Assembly: GCA_949710005.1 (NCBI GenBank)
Contig: OX453277.1
Span: 4,236,001-4,300,000, forward strand
Reading direction: 5' to 3'
DNA from: Ricordea florida
Taxonomy: Eukaryota; Cnidaria; Anthozoa; Corallimorpharia; Ricordeidae
DNA: 64,000 nt
The notes under the pieces are model-generated. The model had not been told where the DNA came from and did not search any database. It saw nothing but the letters and a program-made list of their open reading frames with translations. Both the position numbers and the translations under genes were made by a program. Every line of letters begins with the position of its first letter. Within the stretch, counting starts at the first letter, position 1. This document shows positions 14,201 to 24,739 of this stretch, in pieces.

Positions 14201-17200
14201 TTTCATCAAATATCCAAACACGTTACGGGATTGATTTCCATTAATAAGTTTAAGAACCAGCGATGAACGTTTTAGGCGTCGATGCAATGAGACATGCTGT
14301 GTATCAAATTAACCATAAAAAAAGTTTGGAGCTCAAACAATATAGTTATAACGCGTTCCTTGCAGTAAGCCCTCGCACGTTTCAAGCGGCTTTTGCATTT
14401 TCGATTCATTAGCAGGCTTGGAACTCTGTTGATGGCACTGTATTGTTTCCTAATTATACAAAAAACTGAACTCCACACTGTCCCTCCTAGAATTCCATCC
14501 AAGGGAGGAGAGGGAGGGGGTAGCAATGCTTCATGCTACAGAAACCAAGATAAACTCCAGTTCGTGTGCACGATTACTTAGTTACGGAGGATTGCTTTAA
14601 CTTAAGAATATTTCCCCCACTTAAACAAGTTGCTTTAGTTTTGAAACTTGTAACCTCTCTGACATGAAAGTTAATTGGGTAGATATTACTTTTGGAAAGT
14701 AAAAACCCGCGCGTACTGAGAATCTTTTTCTTTAATTTCAGGTGACCTTGTTTCGGTCTACACCTCATTGGGCTATTATCACGCCGTCTCTGATGTACAG
14801 TTCCATCCGCTGGATCACATTATCGGTTTTTGCTCATTTGGTGATTCTCACCCAGTTTTGCTCTATAACTATGATATTAAAGGTATTTGCCTCTCATATA
14901 AACTTTAACAATTCCATTTTATTGTAAAGTATAATTACGGTGACAACAGAAAACGACAAAGTAACTTTACTTCAACTTTTTTTAGCTGCTAAAGAAGAAG
15001 CCAAAAAGTTTATGACAGAGCCAGTGACACCTTCAAAACAAGTGGTTACGTCACAAGAGCCCACGGTTACACCTGGTGACACTTCAAGACATGCGCAGAT
15101 GGCCGAAGTTGCTGGTGACGTATTACGCATGCAAAGAGTTCAGCAGAAACTGGACTCGGTGTTGGTGAGTAGTTCACTTGCACGTCTTGAGCCTGGTGAA
15201 GAACGAGTAATCAAAGGCCACTACAAATTAGTCGAGATTTTAAAATGTAAATTGAATTTAAAATGTATTGAAACATGGTCGGTGTTACTCGAAAATCATG
15301 TTTCTTACTGCTTTGATGTATAATTTACATTTTCAAGTGTTAAACCCATAGTTGAAGAAATTTGACCAAAAAACCGTGGAACAGTATGTTTAACGTTAAG
15401 GAACTCGTTTCCGAAGCCGTCATCTGTGAACATCAATGGCTCAAACTTGGCTATAAATTGGAACGAGTTGAAGGGACTATGGGAGCATTATAGTGTTGTG
15501 AAATCATGAAGATAATATATGTTGAGGCTGGCGAATTGGCGAATGATGAATTTTTCAGCACTGTCACAGGCAAACTCGGAAAAAGGAAATCCGAGTTCTC
15601 CCAACAGAAGTCAAACCAACAACACTCTTGATTACTTGTTCGGACTCTCTTCCTCTGAGCTGTTGGAGACTGTTTCAAAAGTCAATAAAGAATTGGGCGA
15701 TGTTGAATTGGATGCGCTGCTAACTGAAAGCGTTGGAAGGTGCGTCTTTAAGTTCCACCCTGAGGTACTCTTAACGTTTTCCACTACACAGGAAACTCCC
15801 GGCTCGCCTAACTACTTAGACACCGCCATACTGAGGACTCCAGGAGCTGACAGCATGATGTTGCACACTCCAAGATCAGGAAGACCAGACAGGGCCGCAT
15901 ACCAAGGCTCCGCTACTTCACGTCAAGGAAAAACCCCTGCAAGTGTCACATTCCAGTTTCCTGACAGCCCTGGCAGAACTTTCCGTCAAGGCATGGGTAC
16001 CAATGTAAGCCTGTCAACGTGGGGCTCAGACTTTTCTCCTACCGGTTACACAACGTACAGAGCGTCACCAGTCAGTCCTTCTCAAGGACAGGTATTAAAG
16101 GATTTCTAACATTGAGTAATATATAAGATCTCGCTTTTGTGTCGATACATTTTTAAGGGTCTAGGTCATGAGAATCCAAGAAATGATCCCGAAATTGTTC
16201 TGATGTTTTTACTACTTCTCCCGTTCGTAAGTATGACAAGTAGATAAACAGCAATGAGAATTCATACATTAATACATCAGGTGCCACCAAGGTAATTGTG
16301 CTAGGTTTTGGTTAGATATAATGTCCTGAATTTGTTTTATCTTAAGATGTCTTATTTTATTTCACGACCGTTTCAGTTTGTAGTAGAACGTAGACGGAAC
16401 TTATTGAAATACTATGCCGTTAGAACGTTCTGCCTCAGCCCAAACGTTTATAGATGTTGTGGTTCAATTTTTCAATTTTATCTTTGGTTTAAAGTTTATT
16501 TTCCTTTGTTTCAAATCATTATCATACATTACCGTACCAAAAAAAAACTAAGGAAAATAAAATTTAAACCAAGGAAAAAATTGAACCACAACATAGACAT
16601 TCGTGAAGAAAGGTTGTAGATGTTATGCGTTACAGCAATCGGAGGCTTTAGTAACACCGTGCGCTCCCCACAGGTCCCCTCTGAACGTACTATGTCACCG
16701 CATGCGCAGCAATACCTTGGGGCATCCGGCCGGTACGAGTCCCGACAGTTGTTCTCTCAGGACATCAGCGGACCACATTCATACCAGCAGACACCAGGTG
16801 ACAAGGGTTACCATGGATACCATGCAGCTCTTTAAGACCCCTGATTTATTTGGAACTTCACATGCCGCAGATCTTTTGTTTCCGAGGCTTCACTCTTGAC
16901 CAAAAATGGCCAAACATTTTGCGAGTTCTTACCCTCAGGACGCCCATCCCGCAGATTTGGTGCCGCAGTGACCCCCATCCCACCCCACCCTTGTCAATGT
17001 CGCGGGTCAGTGTCTGGGGCATAAGTGATTCAGACGGACTTCAATGTTGTTTTTTTCTTTGGGGGGGGGGAGGAGTGGGGAAGTCTTTGTAATCACAAGT
17101 GCTTTGGTGAGCTTTAATTGAAATAAGACATGGCCACGCCCATTTTTCTGAACATTTTTTCTAAGATTATTGTAGTATTGTTTTTCTTTGTATGTTCTAT

Positions 17201-19905
17201 TGTTTTCGCACTAAATTGGGTTGGTACTGCGAATGTAAAATCTTCAATCACGTTCCATTGCTTATTGACCAATAATACGGAACGTCCCATGTGGTGGTAA
17301 CATCCCCTCCCCGCGCAAAAAAAGCTGACTTTACCGCTCTTTAGACTCGTTCCTTTTTCAACATTATCCGTTTAAGCATCGTAAGCGAAAACGTTAAACT
17401 CTAACCATTGAAATACGCACGCCTTTGTCTGTTTTTGTTCTGCTGTAGTTGGAGTATCGTGGACGAAGCGACCGTCACTGAGTATGAGCATGAACCCAGG
17501 TTCTCCGGGACCGTTGGTAAGCTCTACAAGGATAAATGAAGATTGAGGATGAAAACTTCTCTATCAAAATGGCCCAGTACATGAATTGCGTAGAGAGCTA
17601 CACTGTATTGGACTCTGTAGAATCTGAAAAGTCAAACCACACCCTGCTAAGCGAATCTTAACTTCGCGAGTCTCATCTTACAATCTCAAGGTGTTTCCTA
17701 AATACTTAAATGTTTTATCACAGATAAACCTGTGTGGGAATACACTCTCGGGATCAACGTCAGTTTCTGGGCAACCGTGCACCTACCCCTCCCCCAACAT
17801 TAACGCTAACTTTTTAACTCATTATAACTTGTTGGATTAGGGGAGGGGTAGGTGCACAGTTGCCCAGAAACTGATATTGATCCCTCTCTCGTTGGTCATG
17901 GACTCCGTGGTGATCGCACCGTCTCACAATATCCAGAAATTACCCACAGTTCGTCAGACAGCTCTTAACTATTCGTTCATTCATTGGTCGGTTTGGTTGT
18001 GGTCACGTGTTTACGCGTGCCCGTTACCAGGAACGCCTTTTTCCAGAATCGAATGTAATATTAAATTTACATGAAGTCATTGTGGTCGGGTGATTTAGTG
18101 CGCTGGAATACCCTGGGCTCCTTTCTGGCTTTCATTGAAATACGTGTAATCCGAGTTTAAACACCTTTACCACGCTTGGAAATGGCATACTGTGTAAAGC
18201 CCACCAAGCTTAAGTTTAGTTTGTAATATTTGTATTTAAAGTAATTAGAAAAGTAGTGGTAAATACACGGGTACTTATATAGAGGGGATTTAGTTATTCT
18301 GCCTAACCGACCTGCGCGGTTCTTATGCGCTGCGCCTACCATTTCTTCTACTACTGCTAATGTAGAAACTTTGTGTGCTTTTTCCTCTAGACTGTGGCAC
18401 AGCTGAACGGTGCAAGCCCCAAACCTGTGTTCAATTTCATGGACGCTCCAGCGACAGCTCTTCTGAAGGAAAATCCTCAACCGAAAAGAAAGGTGAATAC
18501 TTGTGCTCTTTCTGTTAGTAAAAAAGCCGAGCGGTCTCGCTGTTTTTCATGGACGGTTTAGCTGTTCGTTGTCGCACATCATTGGAAAACGTCAGTGAAA
18601 GAGCATGCCACGAGGGTGGGGTGGGTGAGGGTTCCCTTGTTCTCTACACTTTGGTACTCCATCGTTCTAATTATGTGTGTTGTGATGTGATAGAAAAGCT
18701 GTGAATAGTCTTCTGACTTGTAATCTCTGTGTTAGCAAAGAAGCATGTTTGTCTTGCTGTGAAAGAGAATATAACAAGGGTGGGTTGGGTTGCGTTTTCT
18801 GCTTTTTTTTTACAATTATGAAAATAGTTCCTGCACACTAATTGGTCGATTTTAAAAGTCCTCAGAACAGCGGACGCGTACAGTTTTCGCGCGTCTTTCA
18901 AGAAGCGGGTCGATTTCGGGTCTTGGGGTTTTGTTTTGTAAAAATCAAATTGAATTGTGGAGCTTCCAGCTGCAATTCGTTTTGTCAAATATTGTATAAT
19001 TTCCACTCTTAATTCAGCCTTCGATAACTGGCTCTGTATGTGCGGCAATTTATTTCCCGCTCCTTTTTCTACCCAGCGCTTATTCTTTGTTCTCCCATCT
19101 CAAGGTCGTAGCTATGTATCCGTACGAGGCCAACAGAGCTGATGAACTGACTATCCAGCCTGGTGACGTCATCACAGTCTTGTACGTGGACAATGAAAAC
19201 TGGTTGATGGGCGAACTGGCTGATGGGAGACAAGGCTACTTTCCATCCAATTATGTGACAGAACAAGGTGACTGGTGACTGTGTGACATTTAACTGTTTA
19301 GTAGATAGCGTTTAAAAACCAGTTTTTTGAAGTATACAAGGCTTAAGTCAGGGTCCCACTGTGTTCGGGTCACTTGTGAGAAACGGGTTAGAGATGATCG
19401 CGGGTCACGAGGCACGGTAACGGTTCAGTAATAAGGTATGTGTTTCTGGTATCGTTGCAGAGGATCTGGAATCCGAAGTAGATGTTCAGGAGACAAGTGC
19501 GCCGACTGCCACACCTGTTGCCAGGAGGGAACCCAAGGCTAACACACAGGTGTGTATCAGAAACACAACAAACCAGCAAGTGGCTAAGGGCGTGCCTACC
19601 TGCGGTCTGGAGGTGCTTACCATGGCAAAAAACTGTTTGCAAAAGACGCTGTGTTGGCTGTGAGCCACTGGTTCATTTATTATTTACTGTTGTTTATTTA
19701 TTGATCACAATAAATATTGACCCATCACAACTCTATAATTGATTCTGTGGGACGTAAAAGAACACACACACTGTTCGAAAAAAGAGTAGGGGACGTAGTT
19801 CCCGGTGTTGTGGTCCCTCATTTGCTGGTTAAATGCCCGAAGATATTAGCTGCATAAGCTACTCTAAAATCCGAGGGTAAACAAAGTAATGTATGCATGT
19901 ATGTT

Positions 19906-19976
<71 letters not shown>

Positions 19977-21083
19977 ATGTATGTATGTATGTATAAATGT
20001 ATGTATGATAGCGGCGACTTCCTGAAGCAAAGTGGAATATGATAGTTTAGCATTCTGAGTCACCGTTTTATTGCAATACTGCCGGAATGTGCCCCTCCTC
20101 TGGGTCATGTTGTTCCGACCTGTATTTTTATAAAGACTGATTTGTGTTTTTGGTCATGACCGCATTAGTTTTGGTCTGTGAGTCTTGCTGAGCCAACCTA
20201 CTTTGCATTTCAGATGTCAGCGGTGATCAGTAAATCAGGTGACCTTAAGATTGTGTCTGGACCTGAAGACAGCAGTGACACAGAGGGCAAACTCAACACA
20301 ACGTGAGTCCAGTCCTCACCACCAGACCCCCTCGGCCCTTCATAGATTGCTACAATTTGTAACTCGCGTTAATTCACTTTTTTTTGGAAAGCTGCTGCAT
20401 AGTACATACTTAACTGGGGTCAAGTGTTTTACTGTTCAGTTTGTTTTTCTCATTTTTGTTATCTGACCATACCATAAAAGTTAACCATTGCATCGGAAGA
20501 TTCTTAACAGTGTACTGTCCATGTAACGCAAAATAAAGATGAAAATTGGGTTTATCATCGGGAAACATTGCGATTCACGAGAAACAAAATTCACTGTTCC
20601 CCTCGGGACCAGTCATAAAGTGTTAACTGTCGACTCATTTCATAAACACATTCTTTTGGGATTCAATTTCCCGCAGACGCAGAACCATTTTCTTTGGAAA
20701 CTAACCCGTCGGTACTTTTCACATTACCAGGAGCGATTCGCTCCTGACATTACTGTCATTGCATTTGTTTTGTTATGTTTTGCGTTCGATGGTTTGATTT
20801 ATAGGTCAAATCATGTAAGCATTTTTGGGAATGCTGCTGAACAGTACTGTATAGTGGACGCCTCTCATGGCACAACACGTGACAGAACTGGTAATGCAGC
20901 AAAGGAAACCAGGGACGGTCTTTTTGTCTTTTCATGTTTCTTCCAAGTTCTTTTGGTCACATTTGTGGATCCTGTGTTTTTTCCAGGGCACGACACAGAA
21001 GGCGAAATCGACAACGAGAAAAAACAGAAACAGAGGAACGAGCACAGAAGAAGTCTTCACCGCACAAAACGAAAAAGAGATGA
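2268..21083 (+). CDS. AHI1: Jouberin (AHI1), WD40 and SH3 protein of the ciliary transition zone
   Basis: Jouberin is a cilium-base scaffold; human AHI1 is mutated in Joubert syndrome. Exons: 2268-2410, 3047-3100, 3722-3809, 4124-4271, 4647-4785, 4888-4945, 5586-5763, 6310-6408, 7291-7393, 7767-7862, 8577-8675, 8852-8977, 9349-9413, 9489-9540, 9795-9880, 10190-10244, 10738-10853, 11267-11435, 11623-11683, 12519-12662, 13232-13284, 13757-13985, 14742-14882, 14986-15164, 15570-16091, 16674-16797, 17449-17516, 18391-18492, 19105-19267, 19461-19549, 20214-20302, 20987-21083. All junctions are GT-AG and phases join without a stop, giving about 1,311 residues against ~1,196 in human. Order: basic N-terminus, conserved middle region, WD40 repeats, Ser/Pro-rich linker, SH3, basic tail, TGA at 21081-21083. 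The first exon begins TG in phase, so the initiator is either split across an upstream intron or lies further upstream. A possible AATAAA is at 21530. The boundary at 3047 is one of two possible acceptors. Confidence 0.95.
2540..2890 (+). repeat. SINE core arranged as three ~95-bp tandem modules
   Basis: Three related modules follow one another. Each contains a version of CACACTGTCTCT, then CACCCAGGTGTATAAATGGG, then a GGTACCAG-like stretch; the anchor recurs near 2568, 2662 and 2760. The same sequence forms the body of the SINE at 11913-12217 and recurs on the opposite strand at 32430-32740. It lies in the AHI1 intron after the 2268-2410 exon. Confidence 0.65.
3266..3346. mobile_element. Short foldback MITE
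   Basis: Arms around GTCCTAATGTTTCCC and GGGGAAACATCAGAAC pair across a short centre, within an AHI1 intron. The pairing is seen directly and there is no coding capacity. Confidence 0.55.
7865..8014 (+). repeat. 25-bp minisatellite abutting an AHI1 splice donor
   Basis: Six head-to-tail copies of a 25-bp unit starting ATGTGTTCCCTTCTGATACT and ending GTAAC. The first four copies carry TTCCCTTC and the last two TTCTCCTC. The array begins two bases inside the intron that follows the AHI1 exon ending at 7862, so the donor GTATGTGT partly overlaps the first unit. Every unit contains a GTAACATG string that could act as a weak decoy donor. Confidence 0.9.
8183..8450 (+). mobile_element. Repeat family B (GGTCAATAAA element), copy 1
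   Basis: It shares with 40640-40925 and 62215-62715 a long similarity: an inverted pair around GAGGTCAATAAAAAT, a segment TTGGTCAATAAAGGATT followed by ATTATATGG, then CAGGTAGCCAATCAGAAC and GAACCAGTCATATAATAAA-like ends. It lies within an AHI1 intron and is non-coding. Confidence 0.7.
9905..10015. repeat. Imperfect direct and inverted repeat with CCAAT-like motifs
   Basis: Two related stretches starting AATCCATCAAACTGCG and AATCCATCAAACCGCG, each followed by a TGATTGGCTC-like motif, are followed by an inverted CTAATCATAGCACG. This lies just downstream of the AHI1 exon ending at 9880. It looks like a mobile-element fragment; function is unknown. Confidence 0.5.
10532..10709. mobile_element. 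Foldback MITE with ~60-bp arms
   Basis: The left arm runs AATAGCCCATTTCCAAGTTG, then CTACATGCCTCAGTTTCATA and GCGAGTCCAGGTG. The right arm is its near-perfect reverse complement and ends CGGAAATGGGCTATT. It lies in an AHI1 intron about 30 bp upstream of the exon at 10738. Confidence 0.85.
11913..12217 (+). mobile_element. tRNA-derived SINE in an AHI1 intron
   Basis: An A-box-like TAGTGGTTAGCGTG and a B-box-like GAGTTTGAGCCC are spaced as in a tRNA-derived RNA polymerase III promoter. They are followed by a body with CAACACTGTCTCTCTCCACC, GTATAAATGGGAACCAGCGA and a 3' end of TTTACCTTTAACTTTAACT. A decayed copy is at 14410-14575, and parts of the body are tandemly amplified at 2540-2890 and 32430-32740. 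Confidence 0.75.
12965..12993 (+). repeat. (TTA)n microsatellite
   Basis: About nine ATT/TTA units in an AHI1 intron, preceded by TTAGGGATACTAGCGCTTTA, a short tail commonly found next to such repeats. Confidence 0.85.
13620..13700 (+). repeat. Dispersed CCAAT-rich repeat fragment, copy 1
   Basis: Contains GATTGGTTCTAGTTTTACTT followed by CTGATTGG and later AACCAATCAT. A related stretch (GCTTTTAGTTTTACCCCTGA followed by TTGGTTGAGA) is at 35928-35965. Two copies at unrelated loci argue for a dispersed element rather than a local promoter. Confidence 0.45.
14005..14225. mobile_element. Foldback MITE, family C, copy 1
   Basis: It carries GTAGCGGAGTATTTTCAGC and paired outer arms around GTGTCAAACAC and CATCAAATATCCAAACAC. 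A related copy lies at 22330-22520, where CTAGCGGAGTATTTTTGTG occupies the same position. This one is in an AHI1 intron. Confidence 0.6.
14410..14575 (+). mobile_element. Decayed copy of the 11913-12217 SINE
   Basis: It shares GGCACTGTATTGTTTCCTAA, CTCCACACTGTCCCTCC, ATGCTTCATGCTACAGAAAC and AGATAAACTCCAGT with the SINE at 11913-12217, with many substitutions and a missing middle. Confidence 0.55.
16454..16594. mobile_element. Foldback MITE, family A, copy 2
   Basis: It starts ATGTTGTGGTTCAATTTTTC and ends ATTGAACCACAACAT, with inner arms TTTATTTTCCTTTG and AGGAAAATAAA. It lies about 80 bp upstream of the AHI1 exon at 16674 and matches copy 1 at 370-500. Confidence 0.8.
17750..17884. mobile_element. 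Foldback MITE with 40-bp arms
   Basis: GGGATCAACGTCAGTTTCTG and GGCAACCGTGCACCTACCCC pair with GGGGTAGGTGCACAGTTGCC and CAGAAACTGATATTGATCCC across a ~45-base centre. It is in an AHI1 intron. Confidence 0.85.
19105..19267 (+). other. AHI1: AHI1 SH3 domain exon
   Basis: A single exon encodes essentially the whole SH3 fold. It shows VVAMYPYEA (the ALYDY-like strand), ADELTIQPGDVI (RT loop to DELSF motif), the NENW tryptophan of the ligand groove, and QGYFPSNYV with the conserved Pro and Tyr. A C-terminal SH3 after the WD40 region is the hallmark that separates jouberin from other WD40 proteins. Confidence 0.95.
19905..19995 (+). repeat. (TCTG)n / (TATG)n microsatellite
   Basis: About sixteen TCTG units pass directly into several TATG units. 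It lies in the AHI1 intron between 19549 and 20214. Confidence 0.95.
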
Positions 21084-22903
21084 TATTCGCTTAATACTGA
21101 AGTTTATCATAGAATGCAACTCGCCTCTGAAATTATGGTCTCTTAATAATCCCTCTTCATTGTTTAAGGTATTGAATTTAAGTTTGAATTGGATGTTAAG
21201 GTGCTGAGCCTTGCGGTAATGAATAGCTTTAAAGATCAGGTTGATTTCCACCAGCCATTTTCACTTTTCGTTTGCTTTTGCGGAGAAGATCGCTATATTT
21301 GAATGTAACATTTAACGCGAACTATCTTCCTAGTTATATATATGTTTTTAACTGTGAAGATATATATGAATGAATTTAATGAGCGTTTCCAATTTTTGAT
21401 AACTTTTATCGATACTGTATAAAAGCCCAAGAATAGACGAGTGATAATTTTAGAAAGCGATTATTTAAAAAAAAGTGTGACCTAGTCTGGTGTTGTCTAG
21501 GTGTAATCTAAATTCTCTTCCGATCTAACAATAAACCATACACCCTTGATATCTGGAAGAGCTACAAAACACTCACCGGGCTCAACCACGAAGAGAAATG
21601 TAGTGCAACTCAAGTTTCGTGTCTTGTAGGAGCAAATCCTGGGTACGCAACCCGCTGACGTATTGAAAGTGGTGAAAAAGTTAATGATAACAATAACAAC
21701 AACAACGATAATAAAGTCGGTCTAATTAACGAGTGATAACAAAATCGGACGACCACCCAGCGGGATTTCGATTTGTTTTTCACGAGTGCAGTTCAAGTGT
21801 AACACCAGTGCAAAAAGTGTAACACCAGTGCAATTTACACATCGAAATTCTAGATTATGATTGGCTGAAAGACAGTAGGAAATTTTCTAAGCCAATGATA
21901 TCACATAAAATGATGACGAAAATTTTTTTAGCGGAACCTTTGAAAGAAGTGTTTACGAGTGAGAAAAAATGGTAACATTGGATCAAGAAAGGTTTTCTCT
22001 GACCAATACGTTTTTCATGTTTATATTATCAATAAGTAATCATACGGTTTTTCTCGTTCAATTTGGAATTAATTTGCTTTTGTGAGTTTTTCAAAAAGCT
22101 CATTTAGATTTCTGCTAAATTAGTTCTCAGATACCGGTTGTTGCTACTGAAGACAATGGAGAACAATAGTTATTGTGAAAGAAAGAGAGGGAAATTTCTT
22201 TGATATAAGGCTAATTTGGTTTGAGTTTTCATATTAATGATCAAGAAATATTTTTGTGAATTAAAAGGAGATTTTGACTGCAGATCGGAAGTCACTTGAA
22301 GCTTTTTACATATATTGCTGAAAATTTGAACGCGCAAAACACTTTTTCATGACATATCACAGAAAAGATAATTCGAAATACCACGGCTAGCGGAGTATTT
22401 TTGTGAAAATTAGACACTTTTATGGAGTGTTTGATATTACTTCGCTAACGAAATGATGTAGAAGGCGACATTGGATATGTTTCATTTGATATCAAAACGC
22501 AGTGTTTTCAATGTAGAGTACTTTGATGTTTTAACGACGTGCACTCGCCAAAAGTTTAAGAGTTGAGGTGTTACTCACATTGCGCCGTTCAAATTATTTC
22601 TGTAACGTAAGAATAATTAGAATTCAAAATCTCTCGAATTCCGAGAAAGAAGACTTCTCTTCATGACAAAATGTCTCTGATGCAAGAAGAACCTTCCCAT
22701 GCCCTTTGTTTTAACCCTTGGGATCAAAGCACCGTGGCAACTTGCTGTATGGTGACACAACCTTTATTTTCAAACTCAAAACGTCGGAAAAACAAAAACG
22801 TTCTTTAGGGGTGGACGTTTAATGTTGAAACCTTGATAAAGCATAGTTGACAATTGCCTTTTGTCTCTTGTAAACCATCACTGTTTCACTTTCTTTCTTT
22901 TTT
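21084..22903. other. Intergenic: AHI1 3' flank and MITE remains
   Basis: There is no convincing exon on either strand. It holds a possible AHI1 polyadenylation signal at 21530, a fragment of the palindromic element seen at 1302-1459 (~21735-21785), a duplicated GTGTAACACCAGTGCAA motif at ~21798-21830, and a second copy of MITE family C at ~22330-22520. Confidence 0.6.
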
Positions 22904-23326
22904 TCACATCCCAGTGTACTCATCGTCAAATGTGATCAATCTATCAATTGTTTTCTTGGCTTGAGAGTATTCATCCTTTGTAAACAACTTTGGCAGTATA
23001 ACTCCCCCTTTGAGAAACAGCTGATCAGCAGTACGGGTCATGGCAAGGACTGCTCTCATGTAACTGTCAGGAGTGTGTCCCTCTAGGGCGATCTTTCTAA
23101 TCTCTTCAACGAGATCCATTTCAAACTCTGAAAACAAAAATCAATCATTTTTTTCTGTTGTTTTCTGCATGAAAATAAAGTTAATTCTATAGAGCTGGCA
23201 AAGGAAAACGTTTTTCAGCGCTAGCCATGGCCAGGGCCTGACAAAGACCCATGAGCGCCGAGTCATTTTTCATTTGACCAAAAATCTCCCAAAATTGTAG
23301 AAATTTGTACGAAGCAAAACAGTTGG

Positions 23327-23498
23327 AACGAAATTCGGAATGATTTCCACACAAGTCCCTACCTCATTATGCATGCAGCAGATGAATTGTTTAGGGTAAT
23401 GCAAATGTAAACATTTCTTGTTATTGTAGAATGAAACAGTGTGGCTACAGCATGCATAATGAAGTAGGGACCTGTGCGGAAATCATTCCCGAAATTCC
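23327..23498. mobile_element. Foldback MITE, family D, copy 1
   Basis: Termini around GGAATGATTTCC and GGAAATCATTCC are followed inward by AGTCCCTACCTCATTATGCA and its complement. Further copies are at 28195-28837 (split by a retroelement) and 36765-36889. This one lies in the large intron of the minus-strand GPP34-like gene. Confidence 0.85.
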
Positions 23499-23889
23499 AC
23501 AGACCTTTGGCGTTTCCGACATATATATATATATTTTCGAAGTGGGCCAGATCACCCTACTAAATTCCCTGCTGGCTTGATTTATGTTACTGAAATTTAG
23601 TTTAAGATGGTTTTAAATACATGCGTTTGAGAGCACATAAGGCCAGAGAATTGATGAAAGTTTTGCACTGAGTCGGAGTGAATTTAACACGTTTAACGCT
23701 TCTTACTGATGTCATATTCGCTCCTCTAGGGACTTCACAAGGTCCCTGCAATGTCCCTAAGCTTTTTCCCGACGCCAATTTTCATTTAAATCCCATAACG
23801 AAAAGAGAAACTGTTTGACAAAGATGTTTCATAGAGGTTCGAACAACTTGTTAAGAAGTCAAGTTTTAGTAAAGGACGGACCATTAGAA

Positions 23890-24120
23890 AAGTGATGGGG
23901 GGGGGGGGGGGTGGGAAAAAAAAAAAACAAAAAAATTCATGCAAGGCAAAATGCCAAAAAAAAAAATTCATGCAAAGAAGAAGGTAAAAAAAAAATTCAT
24001 GCAGAAGGAAGGTCCAATTGTGACTTTTTCACACGTAGTAAAAAAATTTCGTGCAGAGAGGTTCACCTAAAAAAAAAAATTCCTGCAAAAGCAGTGAGCG
24101 AAAAAAAAAATTCGTGCAAG
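23890..24120 (+). repeat. G-run followed by degenerate A-rich minisatellite
   Basis: A run of about 14 G at ~23897-23910 is followed by about six irregular units, each with an A-run then ATTCATGCA, ATTTCGTGCA, ATTCCTGCA or ATTCGTGCA. Such tracts are error-prone in sequencing and assembly, which matters because an expected exon is missing nearby. Confidence 0.8.
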
Positions 24121-24204
24121 CTGAAAATTCAAGGTTACGTAACAGCTTACCATTTTGGAATATTACGAAACAATATGTCATCGGAAAAGCAACATCTTTT
24201 CATA

Positions 24205-24739
24205 CAGTCGACTCCTAGCCTGCGTAGAAAGCGTTTCCGCTGTTTTCGTTGGGTTTTGTTTCATTCTTGTCCCATTTTTCGCGCGACCGAAACATCGAAA
24301 ATCTCTCAAAACCCCACGGAAACGCTTTCTACGCGAGCTAGTCGACTCCCAGTAACTCGAACCCAAGCTAACTCGAACTTTGCGCTAAGTCGAACCAAAA
24401 TTGATTTCCCCTTGATTTCTGAAAAACATTTACAGTGATTTTACCCATGATAACTCGAACCATGTCTGTCAATACCTGACAAAAAACGACAAAAAAATAA
24501 AATAAAACAGTTTATCATAGTTGTTTGAAAACATTGAATTTGTTATTTATGAACTTTTATACTACACCAAACATGTCAGGCCAGTTCAGATTGATTAAAA
24601 TGTGCTTTGTACGAATAGAAAAACAGTAAACACCACTTTTTCCTTATTTCAGGAAGTTTGTTTTCAGCTCCCGATAACTCGAACTCCCGATAACTCGAAG
24701 CTTTTTTCCTTGAAGGTTCGAGTTACCGGGAGTCGACTG
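24205..24739. mobile_element. Tc1/mariner-pogo-like MITE with TA duplication, interrupted
   Basis: The left end CAGTCGACTCC and right end GGGAGTCGACTG are inverted repeats, extended inward by AGTAACTCGAAC and GGTTCGAGTTACC. TA dinucleotides flank both ends (24203-24204 and 24740-24741), the signature of this superfamily. Several internal AACTCGAA motifs repeat. It is interrupted by the element at 24216-24340 and lies just downstream of the donor at 24764 in the GPP34-like gene. Confidence 0.8.
24216..24340. mobile_element. MULE-like MITE nested in the previous element
   Basis: A 125-bp element with inverted ends TAGCCTGCGTAGAAAGCG and CGCTTTCTACGCGAGCTA. It is flanked by a perfect 9-bp direct repeat GTCGACTCC at 24207-24215 and 24341-24349. 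Nine-base duplications are typical of Mutator-like transposons. The duplicated bases belong to the host element's terminus, so this insertion is younger. Confidence 0.8.

Larger units (their letters stand above)
9795..14882 (+). other. AHI1: AHI1 WD40 propeller exons
   Basis: Nine exons encode successive WD40 blades. Diagnostic pieces are RGCFVLKFSHSGR, IIYDMCWSPDD with LSASSDGTVRSWD, AAQYHPDSP with GGYDHLIRVW, GHDGFINCICFD, MFSADSVGIVMMWN, ITLHPNGRKLLVHV, FVFAGSEDGRAYVWN and VQFHPLDHIIGF. Each carries the expected HP or SPD turn, an SxDG-type loop and a terminal VW or MW. WD40 propellers are protein-interaction platforms. Confidence 0.92.

Noticed and set aside
15740..15791. A 52-nt intron (GTGCGT...CACAG) splitting the AHI1 exon 15570-16091
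   Set aside because: Removing it would shift the frame into a stop, whereas reading through keeps the frame open and joins correctly to the next exon.
19818..20108. Minus-strand Thr/Asp/Arg/Gln-repeat open frame
   Set aside because: It arises from the (TCTG)n microsatellite.
20539..21207. 222-codon open frame overlapping the end of AHI1
   Set aside because: It runs through an AHI1 intron in a frame different from the spliced last exon, has no family resemblance, and the AHI1 junction at 20302/20987 is well supported.
23911..24438. Lys-rich 175-codon open frame
   Set aside because: It is produced by A-rich minisatellite units and continues into nested MITEs.
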